A stretch of 64,000 nucleotides of DNA from Symbiodinium kawagutii (taxonomy: Eukaryota > Sar > Dinophyceae > Suessiales > Symbiodiniaceae), in contig VSDK01012907.1 of assembly GCA_009767595.1 (NCBI GenBank), positions 142,104 to 206,103 on the forward strand, read 5' to 3'. The notes below the pieces were generated by a model. It was not told the DNA's origin and did no database searches. It saw nothing but the letters and a program-made list of their open reading frames with translations. The position numbers were made by a program, and so were the translations under genes. The first letter of the stretch is position 1. Every line of letters starts with the position of its first letter. This document shows, in pieces, positions 63,701 to 64,000 of this stretch.

Positions 63701-63752
63701 ATGGAAACCTTTGGTGTACATGTCACCTTGCCATTCTCACGACGGACGGCAC
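10328..63752 (-). CDS. AGC-family (PKG-like) Ser/Thr protein kinase, split gene, 5' end outside window
   Basis: Exons joined by homology and phase give a complete kinase catalytic core. The glycine loop GAGAFSTV is followed by the lysine motif AKYALK, a helix C glutamate in MKTECDIL, YRDLKPEN, DFG, the activation loop GTPHYMAPE, VDLWSLG, HPFF and an AGC-tail PPYTP motif. GTPHYMAPE, GKGYG and CGYLPFG resemble cGMP-dependent kinases, so it should phosphorylate Ser/Thr on target proteins in the cytosol or at membranes. No cyclic-nucleotide-binding domain is visible; it would be upstream, beyond base 64,000. The stretch between GGE and AARFYTA is not resolved, and a complete dehydrogenase gene lies in that intron. 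Donors are mostly GC, with GT and a few GA. The tail beyond base 14,790 is tentative. Another AGC kinase subclass is possible. Confidence 0.88.
11730..11836. mobile_element. Family C inverted-repeat element
   Basis: CTGGTTGGTGGTTGAGCC to AAAACCACCAAGCAG with the shared interior ATGAAAAATATTA, CAACCAACCATTTGTTAATA and GGGGAAAATAAAA. Confidence 0.85.
11877..11977. mobile_element. Family A element
   Basis: GGCTGTTTCTCAAAATAGG to CCTATTTTGAGAAACCACC, flanked by AGAT (11,873-11,876 and 11,978-11,981). A good reference copy. Confidence 0.9.
12102..12315. mobile_element. Family A element interrupted by family B
   Basis: CTGGTGGTTTCTCAAAACAG to CTTGAGAAACCACCAG, split by the family B copy at 12,155-12,257. 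Confidence 0.88.
12155..12257. mobile_element. Family B element nested in a family A copy
   Basis: Ends GGCTGTGGGTCAA and TTGACCCATAGCC with ATTT on both sides (12,151-12,154 and 12,258-12,261). It interrupts the ATTTATAGTCATTT core of family A. Confidence 0.9.
12353..12389 (-). CDS. Possible kinase tail exon
   Basis: AG|G acceptor, GC donor and matching phase give R then NSSSSLSIPSLK, a serine-rich tail. The same bases in another frame read EQFELFEHPFSK, so the frame is not secure. No homology supports it. Confidence 0.35.
12526..12620. mobile_element. Family C element
   Basis: CTAGTTGGTGGTTTCAACC to GTTTAAAACCACCAAAGAG. Confidence 0.82.
13981..14080. repeat. Degenerate tandem of about 25-base units
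   Basis: Four diverged units built on ACATGTCTAAAAxGGTTTTT follow each other. Confidence 0.7.
14157..14256. mobile_element. Family C element with partial copy beside it
   Basis: CTGGTTGGTGGTGCTCACC to TCAAACCACCAACCAG; a second left end (CTGGTTGGTGGTGCTCACC) lies at about 14,090. Confidence 0.78.
14790..14849 (-). CDS. Kinase exon: start of AGC tail
   Basis: Encodes MFDKLLGRELEPPYTPGPW. The (W/F)DxLLxRxLxPPYxP pattern is the AGC-kinase tail that docks on the N-lobe. GT donor (GAG|GTG). The acceptor is CAG|T, an exception to the AG|G rule. A rival frame at about 14,880-14,925 (WTQLDSIF) was judged weaker. Confidence 0.85.
15320..15345 (-). CDS. Kinase micro-exon: HPFF motif
   Basis: Encodes DVFKHPFF and ends in phase 2, most simply with a GA donor. 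It follows GVNGLQ to give GLQDVFKHPFF, the end of an AGC kinase domain. Confidence 0.85.
15697..15735 (-). CDS. Kinase micro-exon: subdomain XI arginine
   Basis: Thirteen codons, VLKRLGAGVNGLQ, phase 0-0, AAG|GTG acceptor and CAG|GCG donor. KRLG contains the conserved arginine that pairs with the APE glutamate. Confidence 0.88.
16374..16461. mobile_element. Family A element, internally deleted
   Basis: TGGTGGTTTCTTATTG to ACTTGAGAAACCCC. Confidence 0.65.
16663..16707 (-). CDS. Kinase exon: helix H
   Basis: Fifteen codons, DEIGRDLIKGLLTQP, matching the xxARDLIxxLLxxdP helix. AG|G acceptor, GT donor. The intron before it holds the large (GAGGAT)n tract and an assembly gap. Confidence 0.9.
16803..17544. 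repeat. (GAGGAT)n and (GAT)n microsatellite with gap
   Basis: A uniform GAGGAT array runs from about 16,883 to the gap at 17,236 and resumes as GAT triplets from 17,428. It lies in a kinase intron. The long open frames across it (acidic, HP or poly-Ser in different frames) are repeat artefacts. Confidence 0.95.
17236..17427. other. Assembly gap (192 N) inside the microsatellite
   Basis: A run of N bounded on both sides by the same repeat, so the true array length is unknown. Confidence 0.99.
17830..17887 (-). CDS. Kinase exon: subdomain X
   Basis: Encodes RQVCSAVLRGKLKFPSAYK in phase with the preceding exon. AG|GCG acceptor, AAG|GTG donor. VLRGKLKFPS matches the segment before the C-lobe helices in PKG-like kinases. 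Confidence 0.92.
18570..18610 (-). CDS. Kinase exon: subdomain X start
   Basis: Encodes VCGYLPFGTNLVE and ends in phase 2 at a GC donor (CC|GCG). The next exon begins with GCG after AG, so the junction carries a GCG repeat. CGYLPFG is typical of PKG-type kinases. Confidence 0.9.
19567..19617. repeat. Five-copy 10-base tandem repeat
   Basis: CAACCAGCAT is repeated about five times, starting roughly 50 bases downstream of a kinase exon donor. Confidence 0.9.
19667..19735 (-). CDS. Kinase exon: subdomain IX
   Basis: Twenty-three codons, VFQGKGYGVEV then DLWSLGIMLFEF. The DLWSLG aspartate is present. Acceptor CAG|GTC, donor TTC|GTC; the GTC on both sides is a short junction repeat. A five-copy 10-base tandem repeat begins about 50 bases into the following intron. 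Confidence 0.93.
20019..20093 (-). CDS. Kinase exon: activation loop and APE (subdomain VIII)
   Basis: Twenty-five codons from VSKKLGELES to RTYTVVGTPHYMAPE. The threonine in TVVGTPHYMAPE is the expected activation-loop site. AG|G acceptor, GC donor (GAG|GCC). Confidence 0.95.
20620..20646 (-). CDS. Kinase micro-exon: DFG motif (subdomain VII)
   Basis: Only 27 bases, GYVKIIDFG, phase 0-0, with CAG|GGC acceptor and GGA|GTAAC donor. It joins the next exon to give DFGVSKKLGE, a natural kinase sequence, which supports both boundaries. Confidence 0.9.
21300..21407. mobile_element. Family C element
   Basis: CTGGTTGGTGGTTGAACC to ATCAAACCACCAGCCAG. Confidence 0.85.
21650..21697 (-). CDS. Kinase exon: catalytic loop (subdomain VIb)
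   Basis: Sixteen codons, VVYRDLKPENVMLDQE, phase 0-0. It contains the catalytic aspartate, lysine and metal-binding asparagine (RDLKPEN). Acceptor GAG|GTC, donor GAG|GCT. Confidence 0.95.
21766..21812. repeat. Short tandem of GTTGGTTTAAT units
   Basis: About four diverged 12-base units. Confidence 0.75.
22156..22197. repeat. Short 12-base tandem (GTGCATCCACCA)
   Basis: About four units, just downstream of the helix E kinase exon. Confidence 0.75.
22285..22344 (-). CDS. Kinase exon: helix E (subdomain VIa)
   Basis: Exactly 20 codons, AARFYTASIL then IAVEALWDRN, phase 0 at both ends. AG|G acceptor, GC donor (AAC|GCG). It matches the RFYxAxxxxAxxxLHxRN helix of AGC kinases and joins directly to VVYRDLKPEN. 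Confidence 0.9.
22908..22928 (-). CDS. Candidate kinase linker exon (LWGHM)
   Basis: After a CAG the frame reads LWGHM(EK), which would continue GGE as GGELW, a sequence common in PKG-type kinases. The acceptor is not AG|G, and the phase fit with the next exon needs another small exon. A rival piece lies at 22,669-22,721 (SLARLNSVK, GC donor, phase 0), and a third near 25,980 (AG|G then LQKSG). The link between the lobes is therefore unresolved. Confidence 0.35.
23280..23390. mobile_element. Family A element, diverged
   Basis: GGTGCGACCTCTCAAGTCAT to CCAATCTGAGAAACAAC. Confidence 0.55.
23497..23722. repeat. CAC/ATC/TTC triplet tract
   Basis: An interrupted trinucleotide tract. Poly-His and poly-Ser frames over it are not taken as genes. 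Confidence 0.92.
25504..25598. mobile_element. Family D element
   Basis: TGGTGGCTTATAGATCCCC to GTGGCTGTAAGCCACCCA, best copy of the family. Confidence 0.72.
28189..28286. mobile_element. Family C element
   Basis: CTGGTTGGTGCTTTCAACC to TTTAAAACAACCAACCAG, just left of the CYB2-like terminal exon. Confidence 0.83.
28323..28436 (-). CDS. CYB2: CYB2-like terminal exon 27 (tentative)
   Basis: AG|GTC acceptor, then VIITNLADHIVPLP, TDFLTQTLDVDG and a short tail to a TAA. A GT donor inside (GATG|GTGG) could move the end. The C-terminal tail varies in this family. Confidence 0.45.
   Translation of the reverse strand, partial: VIITNLADHIVPLPTDFLTQTLDVDGGCWWFIRNNDG
28323..58904 (-). CDS. CYB2: Flavocytochrome b2-type L-lactate dehydrogenase, 27 exons
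   Basis: Exons join in phase into about 548 residues, close to yeast cytochrome b2. Residues 1-100 hold a cytochrome b5 domain with both heme-ligand histidines (HPGG and DPIHP). A linker follows, then an FMN alpha-hydroxy-acid dehydrogenase barrel. Its key residues are the tyrosine of WGYYSSG, tyrosine of QLYVN, aspartate of TVDAP, lysine of LKGVQ, His and Arg of SNHGGRQLD, and the DGGVRRG and GVGRP phosphate loops. The family oxidises L-lactate to pyruvate and passes electrons through heme to cytochrome c. The N-terminus is not an obvious mitochondrial presequence, so location is open, and another L-2-hydroxy acid could be the substrate. Donors are about 15 GC, 8 GT and 2 GA, with one ambiguous. 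The first and last two exons are tentative. Confidence 0.93.
28816..28851 (-). CDS. CYB2: CYB2-like exon 26 (tentative)
   Basis: Twelve codons, DLAGASFLRSFS, phase 0-0, with GAG|GAT acceptor and TCG|GTT donor. The family is poorly conserved here, so support is only splice pattern and phase. Confidence 0.45.
28957..29060. mobile_element. Family A element, diverged
   Basis: CTGGTGGTTTCACAAACTAT to TGGCTTGAGAACCCCC, between CYB2-like exons 25 and 26. Confidence 0.65.
29127..29177 (-). CDS. CYB2: CYB2-like exon 25
   Basis: Seventeen codons, VMRLSGTPDIPSISEKH, matching MRLxGxxxIxxIxxxH near the C-terminus of the family. CAG|GTC acceptor, GC donor. Confidence 0.88.
29939..30003. repeat. (ATATTACATA)n tandem repeat
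   Basis: About six copies of a 10-base unit in the intron between CYB2-like exons 24 and 25. Confidence 0.9.
30092..30140 (-). CDS. CYB2: CYB2-like exon 24
   Basis: Encodes NGIVRMVHMLQDELQM, the GVxxxxxxLxxEL helix. AAG|G acceptor and ATG|GTG donor, in phase with VMRLSGT. A nearby EFDIELD piece at about 30,375-30,410 was considered and dropped because its phase fails. Confidence 0.88.
30511..30563 (-). CDS. CYB2: CYB2-like exon 23: second phosphate loop
   Basis: Encodes AVGVGRPVLYSLASYGM, the xVGxGRPxLYxLxxYG motif. AAG|GCA acceptor and a GC donor in phase 2, which fits the next exon. Confidence 0.93.
32081..32179. mobile_element. Family A element
   Basis: GGCTGTTTCTCAAACTAGGG to CCATTTTGAGAAACCACC; flanks CTAT and ATAT nearly match. 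Confidence 0.82.
32216..32390. mobile_element. Family B-like composite, left end decayed
   Basis: Contains the family B interior and a right end TTGACCCAGCTAGCC about 45 bases from the donor of CYB2-like exon 22. Confidence 0.6.
32434..32511 (-). CDS. CYB2: CYB2-like exon 22: FMN phosphate loop
   Basis: Twenty-six codons, ESFAVFIDGGVRRGG then DIFKAVALGAQ. DGGVRRGxDxxKAxALGA is the FMN phosphate-binding signature. CAG|GAG acceptor, CAG|GCG donor. Confidence 0.96.
33977..34074. mobile_element. Family C element
   Basis: CTGGTTGGGGGTTTCAACC to TTTGAAACCACCAACCAG, within the intron left of CYB2-like exon 21. The flanking TAATAGGCTACTCACACC occurs on both sides, suggesting a larger local duplication. 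Confidence 0.85.
34201..34248 (-). CDS. CYB2: CYB2-like exon 21
   Basis: Sixteen codons, VLPEVMEALKEAGCTK, joining PGIE to FAVFIDGG. AAG|GTG acceptor, AAG|GTG donor. Confidence 0.9.
35319..35420. repeat. Duplicated fragment of family A
   Basis: CCCAGTTATCATCCAATTAT occurs twice, each followed by TAxCCATTTA, beside the donor end of CYB2-like exon 20. Confidence 0.7.
35495..35566 (-). CDS. CYB2: CYB2-like exon 20: catalytic histidine
   Basis: Twenty-four codons, AGLAGCVLSNHGG then RQLDTCRPGIE. SNHGGRQLD holds the catalytic base histidine and substrate-carboxylate arginine. CAG|GCG acceptor, GAG|GCC donor. Confidence 0.97.
35935..36107. mobile_element. Family A element with insertion
   Basis: AATTTCTCAAACTGGGGG to GCTTCAGAAACACCC, with about 70 extra bases in the middle. 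It ends 25 bases from CYB2-like exon 19. Confidence 0.7.
36132..36182 (-). CDS. CYB2: CYB2-like exon 19: active-site lysine
   Basis: Seventeen codons, VLLKGVQCAEDAVMAYK. LKGVQ contains the lysine that contacts the FMN. CAG|GTC acceptor, AAG|GCG donor; the next exon begins AG|GCG. Confidence 0.95.
36231..36330. mobile_element. Family A element
   Basis: GGGTGTTTCTCAAAATAGGG to CCCTATTTTGAGAAACCACC; nearly perfect inverted ends, in the intron between exons 18 and 19. Confidence 0.88.
36603..36638 (-). CDS. CYB2: CYB2-like exon 18
   Basis: Twelve codons, DVPWLKSITKMK, the DxxWLxxxTKxP segment. CAG|GAC acceptor, GC donor. Phase 0-0. Confidence 0.92.
36763..36867. mobile_element. Single inverted-repeat element (family F)
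   Basis: Perfect 12-base inverted ends AAGGTGGGCCCC and GGGGCCCACCTT enclose about 80 bases. TATAC lies on both sides, offset by one base on the right. Confidence 0.75.
37392..37493. mobile_element. Family A element
   Basis: GGTGGTGTCTCAAAATGGGG to GGATAAAGAAACCACC, about 90 bases from CYB2-like exon 17. Confidence 0.8.
37583..37653 (-). CDS. CYB2: CYB2-like exon 17
   Basis: Encodes AVDRSQGATRAISS then YIDPGLNWE, matching SQGxxRAISxxIDPxLxW. CAG|GTG acceptor, GAG|GCG donor. Confidence 0.95.
39202..39254 (-). CDS. CYB2: CYB2-like exon 16
   Basis: Encodes NKFTQQGSDVQGDDEDE, the variable acidic loop after REKDMR. CAG|GAA acceptor, GC donor, phase 1 exit, joining GAVDRSQG. Confidence 0.9.
39971..40038 (-). 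CDS. CYB2: CYB2-like exon 15: TVDAP
   Basis: Encodes AGVQALFVTVDAPQ then LGRREKDM, an unmistakable family block with the conserved aspartate of TVDAP. CAG|GCT acceptor, GC donor (GAG|GCG). Confidence 0.96.
40667..40697 (-). CDS. CYB2: CYB2-like micro-exon 14 (31 bases)
   Basis: Completes an arginine and then encodes SEEYVQKLEK. CAG|G acceptor, AAG|GTG donor. It bridges NPERSR to AGVQALFVTVD in phase. Confidence 0.88.
41033..41136. mobile_element. Family B element, decayed left end
   Basis: Internal CCCCTGTACCCCTGGTTCCCC and right end TTGACCCAGAGCC are clear. It lies just left of CYB2-like exon 13. Confidence 0.7.
41180..41217 (-). CDS. CYB2: CYB2-like exon 13: QLYVN
   Basis: Encodes VFSQLYVNPERS; the tyrosine in QLYVN is a conserved active-site residue. 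CAG|GTT acceptor, CAG|GCA donor, phase 2 exit. The segment before QLYVN is about two residues shorter than usual. Confidence 0.9.
41610..41990. repeat. Duplicated GC-rich unit with conserved hairpin
   Basis: Two diverged copies (about 41,610-41,760 and 41,842-41,990) share the order: CTGCCAAACTTG, a CGGTTTTGC-like block, CTTACGG, GCCAAAAACGG-like block, then a hairpin and GGAAxxTTTTTGCC. In copy 2 the hairpin is perfect, with a 10-base stem at 41,950-41,959 and 41,963-41,972 and a 3-base loop. A 162-codon minus frame spans both copies but looks like neither neighbour gene. Confidence 0.75.
42772..42867. mobile_element. Family C element
   Basis: GGTTGGTGGTTTCAACC to TTTGAAACCACCAACCAG; inverted ends nearly perfect. 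Confidence 0.87.
43267..43375. mobile_element. Family A element, diverged
   Basis: GGTTTCTCTCAAAATAAGAG to GTACTTTGAGCAACACCC. Confidence 0.65.
43752..43838 (-). CDS. CYB2: CYB2-like exon 12
   Basis: Twenty-nine codons, AAKKAGVPYMLPTLSS then YTLDEMLAARTAT, matching AAxxxxxxxxxPTLSSxxLxE. TAG|GCC acceptor, GC donor. A 63-codon plus-strand frame here is an antisense shadow. Confidence 0.93.
44390..44477. mobile_element. Family C element, slightly shortened
   Basis: ATTGGTGGTTGCAACC to GTTTGAAACCACCAACC. Confidence 0.8.
44898..44921 (-). CDS. CYB2: CYB2-like micro-exon 11 (24 bases)
   Basis: Eight codons, DGEVAIVK, phase 0-0, GAG|GAC acceptor and AAG|GCG donor. It joins both neighbours to give LAHQDGEVAIVKAAKKAGV, as in family members. 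Confidence 0.88.
45002..45151. mobile_element. Family A element, long variant
   Basis: GTGGTTTCTCAAAATAAGGG to TTTATTTTGAGAAAGTCTC, with a longer interior carrying two TGGTTGATTTA motifs. Confidence 0.72.
45652..45741 (-). CDS. CYB2: CYB2-like exon 10: FMN-binding strand
   Basis: Thirty codons, DIDMSTQILGVPASLP then LYFTATALAKLAHQ. VDxSTxxLGxxxxxPxxxxPTALxKLxHP is a family hallmark. The GA donor (CAG|GACG) again faces a GACG at the next exon start. Confidence 0.95.
45852..45915. mobile_element. Family A element, 3' truncated
   Basis: GGTGGTTTCTCAAAATAGGG is intact, but the right inverted end is missing after AATAAACCAAC. Confidence 0.65.
47014..47114. mobile_element. Family A element
   Basis: GGTGGTTTCTCACAAAAGGG to CCCTATTCTAAGAAACCACC, flanked by ATGT on both sides (47,010-47,013 and 47,115-47,118). 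Confidence 0.9.
47225..47272 (-). CDS. CYB2: CYB2-like exon 9
   Basis: Sixteen codons, AFQRITMRPRILVNVR, matching AFxRIxxRPRxLxDV. The donor reads CGG|GAC and the next exon begins GAC after CAG, so this GA donor lies inside a 3-base junction repeat. Confidence 0.92.
47338..47440. repeat. Internal duplication around TTTCTAGGGGTTTAGACATTTC
   Basis: The block CAGTTTCTAGGGGTTTAGAC recurs, each time followed by ACATTTC and an AACCATGGTTAGTTC motif, just upstream of CYB2-like exon 9. Confidence 0.75.
48486..48560 (-). CDS. CYB2: CYB2-like exon 8: FMN-site tyrosine
   Basis: Twenty-five codons, VMEPQAWGYYSSGG then DDEITLRDNHM. The tyrosine of WGYYSSG is the conserved substrate-binding residue. AG|G acceptor, GT donor. 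Confidence 0.95.
50237..50425. mobile_element. Family A element with internal duplication
   Basis: GGTGGTTTCTCAAGCCACAG to TGGTTTAAGAAACGCCCC; CCCCCCAGTTATCAT occurs twice inside. It lies about 55 bases from CYB2-like exon 7. Confidence 0.7.
50481..50532 (-). CDS. CYB2: CYB2-like exon 7: entry to FMN domain
   Basis: Encodes PLNAMLNTFDFESVARE, matching the PLxxMxNLxDFExxAR entry of the family. Acceptor GAG|GCC, donor GAG|GCG. Confidence 0.9.
51307..51347 (-). CDS. CYB2: CYB2-like exon 6: linker
   Basis: Encodes AEEEIEEFKKPWL and exits in phase 2. The donor can slide by one base (GC or CT reading) because a G is repeated at the junction. It joins to make PWLRPLNAMLNTFDFE. Confidence 0.8.
52120..52212 (-). 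CDS. CYB2: CYB2-like exon 5: heme to FMN domain linker
   Basis: Thirty-one codons, DIMDKLLKPSLTMGV then VDVATIKPEHVAKAPE, like the hinge of flavocytochromes b2. CAG|G acceptor, GC donor (GAG|GCC), phase 0-0. Confidence 0.85.
52277..52389. mobile_element. Family B element, reverse orientation
   Basis: Reads GGCCATGGGCCAA to TTTTGACCCACAGTC; flanks GACT and AACT nearly match. It lies next to CYB2-like exon 5. Confidence 0.75.
53079..53130. mobile_element. Family C element, left half only
   Basis: TGGGTGGTGGTTGAACC and ATGAAAAATATGAGTCAA are recognisable; the right end is lost. Confidence 0.65.
53204..53310. mobile_element. Family B element
   Basis: GGCAGTGGGTCAA to TTGACCCATAGCC with ATGT on both sides (53,200-53,203 and 53,311-53,314). 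It is near the C homopolymer and gap. Confidence 0.88.
53350..53367. repeat. C homopolymer ending in an assembly gap
   Basis: Eighteen C in a row run straight into the gap. Confidence 0.97.
53368..53794. other. Assembly gap (427 N)
   Basis: Lies in the intron between CYB2-like exons 4 and 5, not at the borders between that gene and the kinase exons. Confidence 0.99.
53923..54029. repeat. C-rich tract facing a G-rich tract
   Basis: A run of C blocks with A interruptions switches abruptly at about 53,980 to G blocks. The halves can fold back on each other, or form G-quadruplex and i-motif structures. Confidence 0.85.
54153..54250 (-). CDS. CYB2: CYB2-like exon 4: second heme histidine
   Basis: Encodes GAKLITDAAGQDATALF then DPIHPKDRTLPHGIL. 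DPIHP carries the second heme ligand. TAG|GTG acceptor and GT donor. The next intron contains the 427-base assembly gap. Confidence 0.93.
54307..54512. mobile_element. Composite family B element
   Basis: Outer ends share AATT duplications (54,303-54,306 and 54,513-54,516). A second GGCTATGGGTCAAGC end lies inside, so one copy appears inserted in another. Confidence 0.85.
54899..55004. mobile_element. Family A element
   Basis: GGAGTTCTCAAAAATAGAG to CCGTTTTGAGAAACCGCCC, about 50 bases from CYB2-like exon 3. Confidence 0.7.
55056..55092 (-). CDS. CYB2: CYB2-like exon 3: first heme histidine
   Basis: A 37-base exon, AYDLTKFAKVHP plus one base. It joins GGAKLI to form HPGGAKL, giving the first axial heme histidine. 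CAG|GCC acceptor, CAG|GTG donor. Confidence 0.92.
55125..55460. repeat. Degenerate TGGTTGATxATGGTT low-complexity tract
   Basis: Typical of the intron filler of this window: short diverged TGGTTGA or AACCATCA words in no fixed period. Similar tracts lie at about 1,056-1,206, 5,840-6,170, 28,540-28,620, 32,572-32,745, 49,225-49,450 and 63,120-63,370. Confidence 0.8.
55998..56105 (-). CDS. CYB2: CYB2-like exon 2: start of cytochrome b5 domain
   Basis: Ends MEEVAKHNTKEDCWVVLYGK, the classic b5 opening. The upstream part (VTVPLVESWSELPNQG) is open and in phase but may be partly intron; an ATG at MEEV is an alternative start. GC donor (AAG|GCC); the next exon also begins GCC. Confidence 0.88.
56283..56385. 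mobile_element. Family A element beside the triplet array
   Basis: AGGTTTCTCAAAATAGGGG to TATGGCTTCAGAACCCCCC; the ACT array begins about 30 bases later. Confidence 0.75.
56413..57795. repeat. Triplet array with a 33-base higher-order unit
   Basis: ACT triplets in which GCT recurs every 33 bases from 56,446 to 57,469 (32 positions), with ATT variants in fixed places, so the unit is 11 triplets. Diverged ACT and then ACAACT repeats follow to about 57,795. It sits in the first CYB2-like intron. The 487-codon poly-Leu frame is not a gene. Confidence 0.95.
57929..58027. mobile_element. Family C element
   Basis: GGTTGGTGGTTGACCC to GTTTAGAACCACAAGCCAG, between the triplet array and CYB2-like exon 1. 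Confidence 0.82.
58742..58834. mobile_element. Family A element, shortened left end
   Basis: ATCTCAAAATAGGGGTACCC to TTTTTTGAGAAACCCCC, flanked by ACAT on both sides. Confidence 0.78.
58860..58904 (-). CDS. CYB2: CYB2-like exon 1 (tentative start)
   Basis: ATG in a GCCATGG context, 15 codons (MASEQVLSIPVAADG), then a canonical GTAAGT donor in phase 0, matching the next exon. It is the only good start-plus-donor seen upstream of the heme domain. An inverted-repeat element ends 22 bases from the donor. Confidence 0.5.
58905..60067. other. Right end of the giant kinase intron, upstream of the CYB2-like start
   Basis: About 1.2 kb that should contain any independent promoter of the nested gene. 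I see ordinary intron-like sequence and a short (GA)n run at about 59,722-59,740, with no recognisable promoter motif. Confidence 0.5.
60068..60292. mobile_element. Composite family B element next to kinase exon
   Basis: ATAT flanks both outer ends (60,064-60,067 and 60,293-60,296), with an internal TTGACCCATAGCC end at about 60,186. It ends 46 bases from the kinase GGE exon, inside the giant intron. Confidence 0.85.
60339..60407 (-). CDS. Kinase exon: beta 5 and hinge (subdomain V); last exon before the nested gene
   Basis: Encodes YMVAVFETKTYV then SMLTEILAGGE, the strand and hinge that end the N-lobe. The donor is GC (GGCGA|GCG), phase 2, or two bases later if the boundary slides. An inverted-repeat element ends only 46 bases downstream of the donor. 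The next convincing kinase exon is about 38 kb away. Confidence 0.9.
61137..61192 (-). CDS. Kinase exon: helix C and beta 4 (subdomains III-IV)
   Basis: Encodes EMKTECDILAEN then DHPFIL. The E of TEC is the expected helix C glutamate, and ENDHPFI is typical of AGC kinases. AG|G acceptor, GC donor, phase 2 exit. Confidence 0.9.
61719..61830. mobile_element. Family B element
   Basis: Full-length copy flanked by ATAT on both sides (61,715-61,718 and 61,831-61,834). Confidence 0.9.
62055..62118 (-). CDS. Kinase exon: ATP-anchoring lysine (subdomain II)
   Basis: Encodes KTGAKYALKTCKR then TLNGKMPT; the K of YALK is the expected phosphate-anchoring lysine. The acceptor is CGCAG|G. The best in-phase donor is GA (ACG|GAC), so the 3' boundary is less certain than the core. 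Confidence 0.88.
62997..63073 (-). CDS. Kinase exon: glycine-rich loop (subdomain I)
   Basis: AG|G acceptor and GC donor. It encodes TLNDLKSISFLG followed by AGAFSTVRLVEH, so GxGxFxxV is intact. It ends in phase 2 and joins the next exon to make EHRKTGAKYALK. Confidence 0.9.
63566..63683. mobile_element. Family B element
   Basis: Full-length copy flanked by TCAT on both sides (63,562-63,565 and 63,684-63,687). Confidence 0.9.
63727..63752 (-). CDS. Kinase exon just upstream of the glycine loop (tentative)
   Basis: A 26-base exon with AG|G acceptor and GT donor. Read in the phase required by the next exon it gives AVRRENGK, leading into VTLNDLKSISFLG. No homology beyond the fit of phase and splice sites supports it. 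A degraded similar sequence lies at about 62,588-62,612. Confidence 0.4.
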
Positions 63753-64000
63753 CTGGAGGCGGTGGTGAAACTTGTGATTTCTACCGGCGAGAAACTTGTC
63801 CCTGATCACATACTGTTGAACCAGCATCAGCCATGTCAAGTATCACCTTCAGCGTTAGCCATCATGAGGTCAATCCCAACTAACGATGATCAACCATTAT
63901 AGTCATTATACGCCATTATTATTCTGAAGCATTCGTGGCCATCATTAATCACTGCCAACCATTGTAAACCACATCGAGTTACTATTATTGAGCTGTTGCA
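63753..64000. other. Right edge, upstream kinase intron
   Basis: Nothing coding recognised. AACCATCAT-like sequence runs to the edge, so earlier kinase exons lie outside. Confidence 0.5.

Noticed and set aside
10328..63752. One fusion protein containing both kinase and dehydrogenase
   Set aside because: The dehydrogenase exons would interrupt the kinase fold at the hinge, and the dehydrogenase has its own plausible start and stop; separate mRNAs are more likely.
1..64000. Bacterial or viral contamination
   Set aside because: Genes are intron-rich with a consistent splice pattern, there are no long uninterrupted genes, and intron filler and repeats are uniform across the window.

Overview
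The window looks like dinoflagellate nuclear DNA (inference). Coding sequence occurs only as short GC-rich exons of about 24 to 162 bases on the minus strand, separated by introns of roughly 0.4 to 4 kb. The introns are packed with low-complexity AACCATCAT-like sequence and short inverted-repeat elements. Where exons could be joined by protein homology and reading phase, acceptors are nearly always AG|G, and donors are GC more often than GT, with a few GA. That mixed donor usage with AG|G acceptors is a known dinoflagellate trait. Most longer open frames are shadows or run through microsatellites; I recognised no plus-strand gene, rRNA, tRNA or CRISPR array.

Two genes were assembled by hand. 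The first is an almost complete flavocytochrome b2-type L-lactate dehydrogenase (cytochrome b5 heme domain followed by an FMN-binding alpha-hydroxy-acid dehydrogenase domain). It is spread over 27 exons from about 58,904 down to 28,323 and gives roughly 548 residues, with both heme histidines and the FMN/substrate residues present. The second is an AGC-family protein kinase resembling cGMP-dependent kinase. Its N-lobe exons lie at 63,752 to 60,339 and its C-lobe exons at 22,344 to 14,790, with probable tail exons reaching 10,328. Its 5' end, where any cyclic-nucleotide-binding domains would lie, is beyond the right edge.

The most striking feature is the layout: the whole dehydrogenase gene sits, on the same strand, inside one intron of about 38 kb that splits the kinase domain between the GGE motif (subdomain V) and the helix before YRDLKPEN (subdomain VI). 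Neither assembly gap lies at the two boundaries. Chimeric assembly is still possible and must be excluded.

Layout from left to right: 1-10.3 kb, repeats and a few unassigned exon-like islands; 10.3-22.3 kb, kinase tail and C-lobe, including a large (GAGGAT)n tract with a gap; 22.4-28.3 kb, the left part of the giant intron, where the exon linking the two kinase lobes is unresolved; 28.3-58.9 kb, the nested dehydrogenase gene, including a C-homopolymer with a gap and a 33-base higher-order triplet array; 58.9-60.3 kb, the right end of the giant intron; 60.3-63.8 kb, kinase N-lobe.

At least three families of about 100-base terminal-inverted-repeat elements recur throughout. One has clear 4-base target-site duplications, and some copies are nested. 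No promoter, polyadenylation signal or spliced-leader relic could be identified with confidence.
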